DNA from: JAPHSX01 sp041554195
GTDB lineage: Bacteria; Pseudomonadota; Gammaproteobacteria; Thiohalomonadales; Thiohalomonadaceae
Assembly (NCBI GenBank): GCA_041554195.1
Contig: JBFFMJ010000001.1
Span: 346,808 to 410,807 of the forward strand
Direction: 5' to 3'
DNA length: 64,000 nucleotides
This document shows, one piece after another, positions 35,693 to 44,795 of the stretch; the first letter of the stretch is position 1, and every line of letters begins with the position of its first letter. The translations under genes and the position numbers were made by a program. The notes under the pieces were generated by a model, which did not search any database, was not told where the DNA came from, and saw nothing but the letters and a program-made list of their open reading frames with translations.

Positions 35693-35842
35693 TGCCAATA
35701 GGTAAGCCAAATTAATATGTTTCATCTGATCCCACTTATTCCAGGAGGGAGGAAAACCAAGACCAATATCGCCGAAGTGGTAAAATTCAATCCCTATACC
35801 CACTTTTTCCCTATTATTTTGATATTTTAGTCGTGCAGTCAT
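35639..35842 (-). pseudogene. Possible C-terminal remnant of a PagL-like outer-membrane deacylase
   Basis: 67-codon frame preceded by an in-frame TAA 15-17 bases before its ATG, so no long N-terminus exists. Its first ~52 residues (GIGIEFYHFGDIGLG, then HINLAYLLARF) recall the last beta strands of PagL/acyloxyacyl hydrolases, including the H-x-(S/G) site, here with Gly in place of Ser. The last ~15 residues are read from repeat copy 1. Best seen as a broken fragment; the family link is tentative. Confidence 0.3.
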
Positions 35843-35880
35843 ACTAGAATTGAATAGTTACAATAAAGGAGCCGATTATT

Positions 35881-36399
35881 ATGGATAATTACTTTGCAGA
35901 TGCTGATATTAGAAATCGAATTACAACTCAACAATTACGAACAAAGGTGGCAAAACTAACTTTCATAATGTTGCTTGCCATTATGCAATATCCACAATTA
36001 GCATATACTGAAGAGGAATCTCATACGATCTTTATCGGCAACATCGGCACCAACAACACTCAGGGTCTGGAACTAGAATTAGGGGCAGGTATTGGTGTTA
36101 ATGCATGGGATTCTCAAACTGGAGTATCCCTTTCGTATAGTATGGGGCAATACGGCACAGCACAAAAATTAGGTTTTGTTCACATGATAGGTAGCGGTCA
36201 TCATGGTTACACAATCCTACGACTAAATATCACAAATATTAAAATGAACGACGATCATAGAGGACAAAAAGAAGGCTCAGAATTAAGTGGTCTCGAACTT
36301 AATTTTGGCGGAATGTTAATGCTTTTAAAAATCGGACAGATGCGTAATATTGATACTGACGAAGGAATAACTTTTCTTGGATTCGCATTGGGACTATAA
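35881..36399 (+). CDS. Orphan protein of unknown function in AT-rich island
   Basis: 172 residues, not recognised. A hydrophobic stretch (LTFIMLLAIMQYPQLAY, about residues 28-44) after a charged lead looks like a signal peptide or anchor; the rest alternates glycine and hydrophobic residues (GLELELGAGIGVNAW, GLELNFGGMLMLLKIG), as in outer-membrane barrels. AAGGAG lies 9 bases before the ATG. Base composition is much more AT-rich than the neighbours and codons differ, indicating transfer. It is enclosed by inverted repeat copies. Confidence 0.6.
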   Translation: MDNYFADADIRNRITTQQLRTKVAKLTFIMLLAIMQYPQLAYTEEESHTIFIGNIGTNNTQGLELELGAGIGVNAWDSQTGVSLSYSMGQYGTAQKLGFVHMIGSGHHGYTILRLNITNIKMNDDHRGQKEGSELSGLELNFGGMLMLLKIGQMRNIDTDEGITFLGFALGL

Positions 36400-36729
36400 G
36401 CTGCAATATTTAGGGTTAAAGTAAAAACCCCACCCTCTGAGCTAAGACTGTTTACCCCCTCCCCTCCCACATCGCCGAGCATCGCAGTGTAAAGAGGATT
36501 AGCCCGAAGGGTTGCGTGCAGGGCGCACGCAATTCTCCAGATGGGCCAGGGATGGCCCATCTGGAGAACCCGAATGGAATGAGACGCGCAGGGAACCCGA
36601 AGGGCGATGTGGTGGGGCGGCCTTCTCTTTGCTTACTTTCTCTTAGCCGCGTAAGAGAAAGTGAGCTGCGGCGGGGCAGCCCCCGAGCCGATCAATCCGT
36701 CGCGACAGCGACACAGCCTAAAAACAAAA
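36400..36729. repeat. Intergenic repeat element, copy 2 (inverted), with long hairpins
   Basis: No gene is visible. Seen reading leftward, the same landmarks as copy 1 occur in order: AAGCAAAGAGAAGG, ACATCGCCCTTCGGGTTCCC (36592-36611), GCGCGTCTCA and GCGATGCTCGGCGATG (36470-36489). The middle differs: it carries a perfect 13-bp stem hairpin (CTCCAGATGGGCC 36535-36547 / GGCCCATCTGGAG 36554-36566, 6-base loop) and a 7-bp one (TTGCGTG 36512-36518 / CACGCAA 36526-36532). The core repeat spans about 36455-36665. Confidence 0.65.
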
Positions 36730-36752
36730 AAGGCGGCTCAATAAGCCGCCTT
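36730..36752 (-). terminator. Rho-independent terminator of the nitrilase-family gene
   Basis: Perfect 9-bp stem AAGGCGGCT / AGCCGCCTT with a 5-base loop; on the minus strand it is followed by TTTTTGTTTT. Lies 47 bases beyond the stop of the 36799 gene and closes the long leftward cluster. The A-run on the other side gives it weaker bidirectional potential. Confidence 0.85.
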
Positions 36753-36798
36753 CTTCAATAATTCCGTTTACATCAAACCTGATGCAAACTCCACCACC

Positions 36799-37623
36799 CT
36801 ACGGCAGTGAACAGCGAATCTTCCGATGCTCCAGCACCGGAAAACTCCGCCGAATATCCCGCAGCCGGGCAATATTTATATCCGAAACCACCACACCTGA
36901 ACCACGGGGCAGGCGGTCCAGCACCAGACCCCAGGGGTCAACCACCATCGAGTCCCCAAAGGTCTCACGGCCATTGGCGTGGTAACCACCCTGTGCGGCG
37001 GCGATGACGTAACACTGATTCTCGATGGCACGGGCGCGTACCAGTACCTCCCAGTGGGCCTTGCCGGTGATCGCGGTAAAGGCGGAGGGGATGGTGATGA
37101 GCTCCGCCCCCTGCTCGACCAGGCTGCGGAACAGGCCGGGGAAGCGCAGGTCGTAGCAGACCGCCATGCCGAGCTTGCCGAAGGGGGTCTCGACCACCAC
37201 CGCCTTTTTACCCGGCTCGATGGTCTCCGATTCGTTATAGCGCTCATCGTTTTCGGTGATCAGCACGTCGAACAGGTGAACCTTGTCGTAGCGGGCAACG
37301 CGATTGCCCTGCGCATCATAAAGCAGTGAGGCGGCGGCGGCCCTGTTCGCATCGTGGGCGCTCAGAGGAATCGTGCCCCCTACCAGCCAGACACCATTAC
37401 GTGAGGCCTGCTCGGCGAGAAAGTCCTGCAGATGGCCACTACCGTCGGCCTCGCGGATCTTGACCTTGTCGTGCTCGCTCATCCCCATCAGGGCGAAGTT
37501 TTCCGGTAACACCACCAGTTCCGCCCCGGCCCCGGCCGCTTGTTTGATCAGGCGCTCGGCCTCCAGCAGGTTGGCATTTACATTGGGTCCCGATGCCATC
37601 TGCACCGCAGCAATACGACTCAC
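36799..37623 (-). CDS. Carbon-nitrogen hydrolase (nitrilase superfamily, NIT1-like)
   Basis: 274-residue cytoplasmic amidase of the Nit1 branch; close relatives hydrolyse deaminated glutathione, a metabolite-repair role. The Glu-Lys-Cys triad is visible: Glu in VVLPENFALMG (about 41), Lys in YDKVHLFDV (about 115) and Cys in MAVCYDLRFPGLF (about 150). Typical position downstream of yhdP/rng in gammaproteobacteria. Exact substrate is not shown. Confidence 0.9.
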   Translation of the reverse strand: MSRIAAVQMASGPNVNANLLEAERLIKQAAGAGAELVVLPENFALMGMSEHDKVKIREADGSGHLQDFLAEQASRNGVWLVGGTIPLSAHDANRAAAASLLYDAQGNRVARYDKVHLFDVLITENDERYNESETIEPGKKAVVVETPFGKLGMAVCYDLRFPGLFRSLVEQGAELITIPSAFTAITGKAHWEVLVRARAIENQCYVIAAAQGGYHANGRETFGDSMVVDPWGLVLDRLPRGSGVVVSDINIARLRDIRRSFPVLEHRKIRCSLP

Positions 37624-37651
37624 ACACTCTCTCCTGTCAAAACGATGCCTG

Positions 37652-37987
37652 TTACGGCACCTCGATCACTTCTAATTGAATAGCTGCTTCGCCACCACTT
37701 CCGGGTAGCTTCTCAATACGCTCCGATTCCAGTCCCAGTGCCACCAGCCAGGCCTGCAACTCCTCAGCCCACAACACTCCCTCATCACCGCCTGGATAGC
37801 GGAGCCGTAACCGGTTGTGCGGGGATTGCTGCAACTTGTCGAGGGCTGCCGAGAGGGCCGGATGCGCCACCAGCCACTCACCGTGGCGGGGCCTTGCCCA
37901 CTCTGCAGCGGTGAGTGTCCACACCGTCTCGGCACTAACCGGAAGGGCTATCACTAGCAGCAGAAAGAGGCGGGGAAACATCAACAT
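37652..37987 (-). CDS. Small secreted protein of unknown function
   Basis: 111 residues with a clear signal peptide (MFPRLFLLLVIALPVSAETV; cleavage after VSA). The mature part of about 90 residues has no motif recognised; it includes HNRLRLRYPGGDEGVLWAEE, a pattern of a small alpha-beta domain. Located between yhdP and the nitrilase-family gene, with gaps of 47 and 28 bases, probably in the same transcript. Likely periplasmic. Confidence 0.75.
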   Translation of the reverse strand: MLMFPRLFLLLVIALPVSAETVWTLTAAEWARPRHGEWLVAHPALSAALDKLQQSPHNRLRLRYPGGDEGVLWAEELQAWLVALGLESERIEKLPGSGGEAAIQLEVIEVP

Positions 37988-38034
37988 ACGGGAACGGATG
38001 GTAGCATTAATAGTGGGTGAAAACAGCTCTCGCC

Positions 38035-41000
38035 TTACTGTATGAAATAGCCGTCCTCCTCATTGTCATTCTGCCTTTCTTGCTGCTCGACAATACGCTG
38101 AATCTTGGGATCCTGCCAGTTGCCTGAAATGTGATAACGGGTCATGGTGGCGGCCTTGATATCGGACTTAAACACCTCCTGCAACAGCGCGACGACTGCC
38201 GCCACCTGCGGTCCCCACGCCAGCGCGCTGGCCACGGAAACCGTATCACTGACATTGGGTACCACATAGATATCCTGATCAAAGTCCTGCGCTACCAGGC
38301 CGCTACGCCCACTCACCAGAATACTGGCGGGTACCGATTCCAGGCGCAGGTTTGAGGTATAGACCTGCCCCTGTTCGATGCGGATGTCGCCCTTGATACT
38401 GTCAAAGGCGAAGCCCTCTTTCAGCACATCACTGAAATCGAGAAACAGGCGTCGCGGTAGCGCCGGAATACTGAGGATACCGAGCATACGCCCTGCGCCC
38501 GGATCCACATCGACGATGGTGCCATCCTTAACCGACACCGCAAGTTGTGCATTCAGCCCGGCCAGCGAGATGGCCGTGGGGCTCCCCGCCCACCACACCT
38601 TGCCTGCTGCACTGGCATTCCCCCCCTGAATGATCGAGGCAAAACCGAGATGTTGCATCATACCGCCCAGGTTGGAGGCGTTGAGATTTAAGGTGAAGAA
38701 GGTATTCCCCTCCTCGGTCCAGGTACCCGAGCCCGTAAGCCCAAAGTGTTCGGCATCGATACGAAGCTCCTTGATGGACATCCGCACACCCTGCGCCACC
38801 ATATTTAGCGCAACTTTACCTAGCGGCATCTCATCGTAGGCAAACTGCTCCACCTCAAAACTCAGGGAGGGAAAATCGGAGACCTTCGGGCTCTCGCTAT
38901 CCTGTTCAGCATAATCTTCAGGCTCCGTAGCAGGGGCACTCAGCAAGTGCAGCTGCTTCATCGAGACCACCACTGGTAGTGGTGGCGATGCAGGTGCGTC
39001 GGAGCCATCTCCCGCGCCCCCCTCAGCAGTGCGGCTGCGAAGCTTACGCAACACCGCACGCCAACGCTGCACAGGCAATTTGCCGCCACTGCCCACCACC
39101 TCGATCACATCACGCCCAGGCAGGCTCAGCGGTGTAATGCCCCCAAGGCGCAGCTGTGCCCGACGCAGGGCACTACTGTCGCCCTCCCCTGCCTGTCGCC
39201 ACACCAGACCGAAGTGCTCACCCAGCGTCACGCTGCTCTCACCGCTTCGCTCACCACTAAGATAAATAGTCATATCCAGATTGCTACTTGAGGCCTCATC
39301 CTTGGCCAGCGGCTGGGGCAAGGTGGATTCTATCCCCACCAGCTCCGAGGTCACCCGCAACACGGCCCCCTCAACGGCAGCCGCGTCACCACGTGGCATA
39401 CTGACACTTGCCTGCCACGCCGACTCTCCCTGAAGATAATCTAACAGCGGTAACTTAAAGGCCTCGCGTAGGGTAGCGCTATCTGCCCGCCCTCTTGCTG
39501 CCAGCAGCACCTGCGGCTTTTCCCCCTCACTGGTGAGCACGACCAGCGTAACCGGTTTTTCAAACAGCTCGCCCTTCAATTGAGCGGCACTGAACGTCGT
39601 CTGCGTGAAGTGCAGACTCCCTGTCAGCCCCTTAAAGTGAACCCCGTCGTGAACCTTCAGACCACTCTCACTCAAATCGACCCTGCCCTGAACATTTAAC
39701 GGCAAACTCTCCTCTACCTTGGGCGACAGGGGGAGCGCCAGTTGCAGCGCCAGTTCGGCATCACCATCCGCCTGCATGATGTCGAGCATCTTACCGGTAT
39801 GTTTCGACAGGGGGGACTCGCGCAGAAAGCGCAACCCATCGGCGGCGGGAAGTTTTGCCCCCCCATCGATCAACACGCGCGGCGCGGCGAAATTTTCAAT
39901 AGCGACCGTGGTCGCCCCCAGGCTCGCATCGAACACCCTTCCTGATTGCGCCGCGATCCACATCCCCGGTCCATCGAAGTGCACCTCACCCCTGACCTGC
40001 TGTAGCTCCGGCCAGCCATCGCCGTAATGTAGCCCGACCCCCTCGGCGTCAAACAGCACCTCAAAGCGCCCCTGGTTATCGCGAAAGGGAAACTGATTAA
40101 CGAAACCGTGATACTGCAGCGTGCCTGCCGGCACCCTTCCGGCCTTAAAGGCGTTGTCGAGCCAGTAGAGACTCTTCTCTTTCAAGATCCCGGCAGGCAG
40201 GTAATGCGGCACTTCACGGGCATCCTTGGCACTGTAACGTCCCTGCAGCGAGAGCCAGGGGGCGCTACCCTGTGCCAGGCGCAGCTCCAGTGCCAGTTGT
40301 GCCGCGACATTATCATTCGCAACAGAGAGAGCGGGTAGCAACAGCTGCCAGCCCTCCGGCTCGCGCCGCAGGCTTAGCTGGCCGTCGATGTTGTTAAACG
40401 GTAGCGGCTTGCGAAATATGCGGGGAAGAAGCAGTGAACCCTTGCCGCCCCTCAGCCATAGCTGACCGTCGTCCCCATTAAATTTAAATGGCACGTTTAC
40501 CCCGCTTATCCCCGGCAATTTCTCCCAGGGCTTTAAGCTCAGGCCCGTTACCTCACCCTGCATCTCGATGCGCTTATCTGCCGCTTGCTGAATATGCAGT
40601 CCGTCCACCACGCCTGCGGGGGCCATCTGCCTGAGCATCACCTGTGAGCGCGCATCGAGTTGCGGCAGATAGGGGAGCAGGGCGGTCACGGCCCCCAGCT
40701 GGAGTTGATTGGCCTGCAGACTGAGCGTCTCGCCGGACTGGCGCAGGGTCAGTTGCATCGGCAAGGGGGGAGTCTTGTCATGCTGCAGAAGCAAATTGGC
40801 CAGATCGAGATGCCAACCCGCCTCCTCGCGCAGCAGGTGCGCATCGACGGAGAGCTGGTGAATGGTCTGCGTATGCTTACCTCGTGCCAGCAACAGATCT
40901 CTGGAATGCAGACGGCTATGGACCGACTCCAGCTCCCCCTCCTGCCAGCGACTCCACAACTCCAGATCCAGCACCCCTTCACGGAGTGAACTATCCTGCC

Positions 41001-41772
41001 ACGCCAGTTGCTGTAACCACTGGCGCGGCTGCAGCGCTACGGTCTTCACATAGAGGCCGCCATTCCACTCCTTGCGCTGTAACAGGTTGCCCTCAATGTC
41101 GATGGCCAGGCGCAACTCCTTGCCGATACTTTTGGGGAGCTGAACCGAGGCATTCAGACGGTGGCGCTGCGCCTCATTGCGCAACTCCAGCGACACATTC
41201 TCAAAGCTGAGCCGTTCACCACTGCGCTCGTTATGCAGGCTGATTCGACTCTCGCGCACCGCCAGGCGAGTCTGACTGAGGAACCAGCCACCGAGTGCAC
41301 TGCCCTCCTCGGACAGCGTGCGCCCGGTGTCCTCCCCCTCATCCGTCCCGGCCTCAGCGGCGGCCAGCTCCAGCCCCTGTACACCAAAGCTGCCGTCACG
41401 ATTTTGCGTCACCTCCAGATTGGCGCCGCTAATGGTCAGCTCCACAATCGGGCTGAGGTTGCGTAACGAGGCGATGGGGTCAAGGGCGATGGCGATGGCA
41501 TCAAAGCGGGTAAGCAGCTGCGTGCTGTTTTTATGTAGCAGCGAGACATCGGTAAGGATCACGGTGGGAGAGATGCCCGCCACTCGGGCATCGATGCCGG
41601 AGATGGTGACCGGCTGGCCCAGATAATTACCGGCCAGGGTTTCCAGCTGTGTGCGGTACTCCTCAACCGAGGAGAAAGTGAGGCGAATCAGGGTGGCCGT
41701 AACGGCAAGCAGCACCAACAGACCGACGCCGCTGTACCAGACAAATGTCTTTACCCTACTGTTGTGAAGCAT
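38035..41772 (-). CDS. yhdP: YhdP-family AsmA-like envelope protein
   Basis: 1245-residue bridge-like lipid-transfer protein; E. coli YhdP, with TamB and YdbH, moves phospholipid to the outer membrane. One N-terminal membrane helix (about residues 10-28, VGLLVLLAVTATLIRLTF), then a very long beta-rich periplasmic body. The DUF3971/AsmA2 C-terminus is typical: WTEEGNTFFTLNLNASNLGG, ILSIPALPRRLFLDFSDVLK and VDPGAGRMLG. Its place after rng matches E. coli (maf-rng-yhdP). Confidence 0.95.
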   Translation of the reverse strand: MLHNSRVKTFVWYSGVGLLVLLAVTATLIRLTFSSVEEYRTQLETLAGNYLGQPVTISGIDARVAGISPTVILTDVSLLHKNSTQLLTRFDAIAIALDPIASLRNLSPIVELTISGANLEVTQNRDGSFGVQGLELAAAEAGTDEGEDTGRTLSEEGSALGGWFLSQTRLAVRESRISLHNERSGERLSFENVSLELRNEAQRHRLNASVQLPKSIGKELRLAIDIEGNLLQRKEWNGGLYVKTVALQPRQWLQQLAWQDSSLREGVLDLELWSRWQEGELESVHSRLHSRDLLLARGKHTQTIHQLSVDAHLLREEAGWHLDLANLLLQHDKTPPLPMQLTLRQSGETLSLQANQLQLGAVTALLPYLPQLDARSQVMLRQMAPAGVVDGLHIQQAADKRIEMQGEVTGLSLKPWEKLPGISGVNVPFKFNGDDGQLWLRGGKGSLLLPRIFRKPLPFNNIDGQLSLRREPEGWQLLLPALSVANDNVAAQLALELRLAQGSAPWLSLQGRYSAKDAREVPHYLPAGILKEKSLYWLDNAFKAGRVPAGTLQYHGFVNQFPFRDNQGRFEVLFDAEGVGLHYGDGWPELQQVRGEVHFDGPGMWIAAQSGRVFDASLGATTVAIENFAAPRVLIDGGAKLPAADGLRFLRESPLSKHTGKMLDIMQADGDAELALQLALPLSPKVEESLPLNVQGRVDLSESGLKVHDGVHFKGLTGSLHFTQTTFSAAQLKGELFEKPVTLVVLTSEGEKPQVLLAARGRADSATLREAFKLPLLDYLQGESAWQASVSMPRGDAAAVEGAVLRVTSELVGIESTLPQPLAKDEASSSNLDMTIYLSGERSGESSVTLGEHFGLVWRQAGEGDSSALRRAQLRLGGITPLSLPGRDVIEVVGSGGKLPVQRWRAVLRKLRSRTAEGGAGDGSDAPASPPLPVVVSMKQLHLLSAPATEPEDYAEQDSESPKVSDFPSLSFEVEQFAYDEMPLGKVALNMVAQGVRMSIKELRIDAEHFGLTGSGTWTEEGNTFFTLNLNASNLGGMMQHLGFASIIQGGNASAAGKVWWAGSPTAISLAGLNAQLAVSVKDGTIVDVDPGAGRMLGILSIPALPRRLFLDFSDVLKEGFAFDSIKGDIRIEQGQVYTSNLRLESVPASILVSGRSGLVAQDFDQDIYVVPNVSDTVSVASALAWGPQVAAVVALLQEVFKSDIKAATMTRYHISGNWQDPKIQRIVEQQERQNDNEEDGYFIQ

Positions 41773-41839
41773 GTTTGCCCTATCTATCCATGCCTGTCTA
41801 GCGCCATGAAATGGAAAAAATCACTATCAGAAAAATCGC

Positions 41840-43303
41840 TTACATCAAGACGACGTCAAACTGCTCCTGGGTATAGAGCGACTCGACCTGAAAGGTGATG
41901 GGACGCCCGATAAACTCCTCCAGTTCGGCGACGCTGGTCGACTCCTCATCGAGCAGCATATCGACCACCTCCTGCCCCGCCAGCACCATCATGGAGCGGG
42001 CATCGTACTGGCGTGCCTCGCGCATGATCTCGCGGAAGATCTCAAAGCAGACCGTCTCTGGTGTCTTCAGGGTGCCGCGGCCATTACAAGTGGGACAACA
42101 CTCGCACAACACATGTTCCAGCGACTCGCGGGTGCGCTTGCGTGTCATCTGCACCAACCCCAGTGAGGAGACCTCGCTGATGTGGGTCTTGGCGTGGTCG
42201 CGGTCCAGTGACTTCTCCAGCGCGCGCAACACCTGGCGACGGTGCTCCGCATCGTCCATGTCGATAAAATCGATAATAATGATGCCGCCAAGGTTGCGCA
42301 GCCGCAGCTGACGGGCGATCGCCTGGGCCGACTCCAGATTGGTCTTGAAGATCGTCTCCTCAAGATTGCGGTGGCCGACAAAGGCCCCGGTATTCACATC
42401 CACCGTGGTCATCGCCTCGGTCTGATCGATAATAAGGTAGCCACCCGACTTGAGCTGGACCTTGCGCTCCAGCGCCTTCTGGATCTCATCCTCCACACCG
42501 TAGATATCGAAGATCGGGCGCTCGCCGGTGTAGTGGTTGATACGCCCGGCCAGCGGCGGGATGAACTTGGTGGCGAACTTGTGTACCTTCTGGAAGGTCT
42601 CGCGCGAGTCGATACTGATCTTTTCGATGTCATCATCGGCGATATCGCGCATGGTGCGCATTACCAGCGGCATATCCTCATGAATCAGGTGGTCATCCCC
42701 CCCCTGCTTCACCTTCTCCTGCACCTCGCTCCAGAGTTTGCTGAGGAACAGAATGTCGCGCTCCAGCGCCTCGCGATCCGCCCCCTCGGCGGCGGTACGA
42801 ATAATAAAGCCGCCAGGGGCAAACTCAGCGGCAATCTCACGCACAATCCCCTTCAGCCGCTCACGCTCCTCCTCACCCTCAATACGCTGCGAGACACCAA
42901 TGTGTTCACTGCCCGGCATATAGACCAGAAAACGCGAGGGGATCGACATGTGGGTGGTCAGGCGTGCCCCCTTGCTACCCAGTGGGTCCTTGGCCACCTG
43001 CACCGTCACCTGCTGCCCCTCACGTAACAGGCTGCTGATCTGCTCGGTGCGCGCATCGCCCTCAATGCCATCTTCATCAGAGAGAATATCGGAGGCATGT
43101 AAAAAGGCAGTACGCTGCAGACCGATCTCGACAAAAGCCGCCTGCATCCCCGGCAGCACCCGCACCACCTTGCCGCGATAGATATTGCCGACCAGACCGC
43201 GTTTGCGCGCCCGCTCAATATGCACCTCCTGCAACATGCCGTTCTCGACGTAGGCGATGCGGGTCTCCTGCGGGGTGATATTGATCAGTAGCTCTTCGCT
43301 CAT
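41840..43303 (-). CDS. rng: Ribonuclease G
   Basis: Endoribonuclease for 16S rRNA 5'-end maturation and mRNA decay. 487 residues, too short for RNase E. S1 domain near the N-terminus (GNIYRGKVVRVLPGMQAAFVE), catalytic Asp region GGIIIIDFIDMDD near 300, and the zinc-link CCPTCNGRGTL near 405. Starts by overlapping the maf stop by 4 bases. Confidence 0.96.
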   Translation of the reverse strand: MSEELLINITPQETRIAYVENGMLQEVHIERARKRGLVGNIYRGKVVRVLPGMQAAFVEIGLQRTAFLHASDILSDEDGIEGDARTEQISSLLREGQQVTVQVAKDPLGSKGARLTTHMSIPSRFLVYMPGSEHIGVSQRIEGEEERERLKGIVREIAAEFAPGGFIIRTAAEGADREALERDILFLSKLWSEVQEKVKQGGDDHLIHEDMPLVMRTMRDIADDDIEKISIDSRETFQKVHKFATKFIPPLAGRINHYTGERPIFDIYGVEDEIQKALERKVQLKSGGYLIIDQTEAMTTVDVNTGAFVGHRNLEETIFKTNLESAQAIARQLRLRNLGGIIIIDFIDMDDAEHRRQVLRALEKSLDRDHAKTHISEVSSLGLVQMTRKRTRESLEHVLCECCPTCNGRGTLKTPETVCFEIFREIMREARQYDARSMMVLAGQEVVDMLLDEESTSVAELEEFIGRPITFQVESLYTQEQFDVVLM

Positions 43304-43917
43304 CTCTCTTCCTCAGAATCCTGTTCTTGCACTTGTTCTAGCGGGACAATGCCAAACCGTGCCAGCAATTGCGCCGTCTCAAACAACGGCAAGCCCATCA
43401 CCCCGGAGTAACTGCCCTCCAGGCGTTCGATAAACATCGCGGCCAGCCCCTGAATCGCATAGCACCCCGCCTTGTCGGCAGGCTCTCCAGTATGCCAGTA
43501 GGCCAGGGCCTCATCACCCCCAATAGGGCGAAAGCGGACGTGGCTCACACTAAGGCGGCTATGCGCCTGTTCAGGGGATACCAGGGCGACAGCACTGAGC
43601 ACCAGATGCTCGCGCCCGGCAAGACGCTGCAGCATGGCGATGGCATCGTCGCAATCCCGCGGTTTGCCCAGCACCTCGCCATCGAGCACCACCGCCGTAT
43701 CGGCCCCCAGCACCGGGCGCTCGCTCCCCCCTTCGAGCAGGGCACAACCGGCTCGCGCCTTAGCCAGCGCCACCCGCAACACATACTCCTCGGGGCTCTC
43801 ATGGGGGTCTCGAACCTCGGGAACATCAACACGTAACAACGCATAGCCCACCCCGATCTGCTCAAGCAGTTCGCGGCGACGCGGTGAGGCGGAGGCAAGA
43901 TAAATTTGCGGTGACAT
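43300..43917 (-). CDS. maf: Maf/YhdE-type nucleotide pyrophosphatase
   Basis: Hydrolyses non-canonical or dTTP/UTP nucleotides; overexpression blocks septation in some bacteria. 205 residues. The Maf signature LASASPRRRELLEQIG opens the protein and the second motif LGADTAVVLDGEVLGKP lies near residue 70. Sits between rlmH (15-base gap) and rng (4-base overlap). Confidence 0.95.
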   Translation of the reverse strand: MSPQIYLASASPRRRELLEQIGVGYALLRVDVPEVRDPHESPEEYVLRVALAKARAGCALLEGGSERPVLGADTAVVLDGEVLGKPRDCDDAIAMLQRLAGREHLVLSAVALVSPEQAHSRLSVSHVRFRPIGGDEALAYWHTGEPADKAGCYAIQGLAAMFIERLEGSYSGVMGLPLFETAQLLARFGIVPLEQVQEQDSEEER

Positions 43918-43932
43918 AAAACCGGGCTCTAC

Positions 43933-44400
43933 TTAACGGTGGTAGGGGTGGCCCCTGGTGATCGACCAGGCGCGATAGAGCTGCTCGGCCAGCAGTACAC
44001 GTACCAGTGGATGGGGAAGGGTGAGCGGGGAGAGCGACCACTTCTCATCGGCCTGAGCACTGATCGCAGGTTCAATACCCTCGGGGCCGCCAACCAGCAG
44101 GGCGATGTCACGCCCCTCGCCCATCCAGAAGTCGAGCCGCCCGGAGAGCTGCTCGGTGGACCAGGGCCTGCCCTTGACCTCCAGCGCCACCACCCGTGCC
44201 CCTTTGGGGATAGCGGCCTGCATCTTCTCTCCCTCGATGCGGGTAAGGCGGGCGATATCGGCCCCCTTGCCGCGCTTACCGGCAGGGATCTCGCACAGTT
44301 TCAGACTGCACTCGGCAGGCAGGCGCTTGGCATATTCGGCGTAACCCTCCTCGACCCAGCGCGGCATCTTCTGGCCGACGGCAATGAGGTGAATTTGCAT
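43933..44400 (-). CDS. rlmH: 23S rRNA pseudouridine-1915 N3-methyltransferase
   Basis: SPOUT methyltransferase acting on pseudouridine 1915 of helix 69 in the 70S ribosome. 155 residues. The knotted SAM-binding region reads VALLVGGPEGIEPAI and the C-terminal LSPLTLPHPLVRVLLAEQLYRAWSI is diagnostic (quoted in part: HPLVRVLLAEQLYRA). Paired with rsfS as in most bacteria. Confidence 0.97.
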   Translation of the reverse strand: MQIHLIAVGQKMPRWVEEGYAEYAKRLPAECSLKLCEIPAGKRGKGADIARLTRIEGEKMQAAIPKGARVVALEVKGRPWSTEQLSGRLDFWMGEGRDIALLVGGPEGIEPAISAQADEKWSLSPLTLPHPLVRVLLAEQLYRAWSITRGHPYHR

Positions 44401-44416
44401 CAGCTAACGGACACCG

Positions 44417-44782
44417 TCAGTCGGCGTCGTCCTCTGCGGCCACGGCAGACTCTTCATCCGGGGCCTCACCCCACAGCTTCTCCAGATTGTAGAAGTCGCG
44501 GGTCTCGGGCAGCATGATATGAACCACCACATCACCCAGGTCGACCAGTACCCAGTTACTGCCGCGCTCACCCTCCACGCTCAGGGGCTCCAGTCCGGCC
44601 TCCTTGACCTTGACCACCACGTTATCGGCCAGCGCGCTGACCTGACGGGTGGAATTACCGGCAGCGATCACCAGCACATCGGTAATGCTGGTCTTACCAC
44701 GCACATCGATAGTTTTAATATCGACACCCTTGAGGTCATCCAGGGCATCGATGACGATTTCTTTCAGTTTATCTATGTTCAT
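44417..44782 (-). CDS. rsfS: Ribosomal silencing factor RsfS
   Basis: Binds uL14 and prevents joining of the subunits in starvation. 121 residues with the Iojap-domain motifs TSITDVLVIAAGNSTRQVSA and GSNWVLVDLGDVVVHIM. Lies 13 bases after nadD. A short acidic Ala-rich tail follows the domain. Confidence 0.96.
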   Translation of the reverse strand: MNIDKLKEIVIDALDDLKGVDIKTIDVRGKTSITDVLVIAAGNSTRQVSALADNVVVKVKEAGLEPLSVEGERGSNWVLVDLGDVVVHIMLPETRDFYNLEKLWGEAPDEESAVAAEDDAD

Positions 44783-44795
44783 TTACACGCTTCTG

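Noticed and set aside
36516..36761. 81-codon plus-strand frame in the repeat region
   Set aside because: Lies wholly in repeat copy 2 and its hairpins, and reads the repeat, a common source of false ORFs.
42242..43027. 261-codon plus-strand frame opposite rng
   Set aside because: Antisense shadow of ribonuclease G without recognisable domains.
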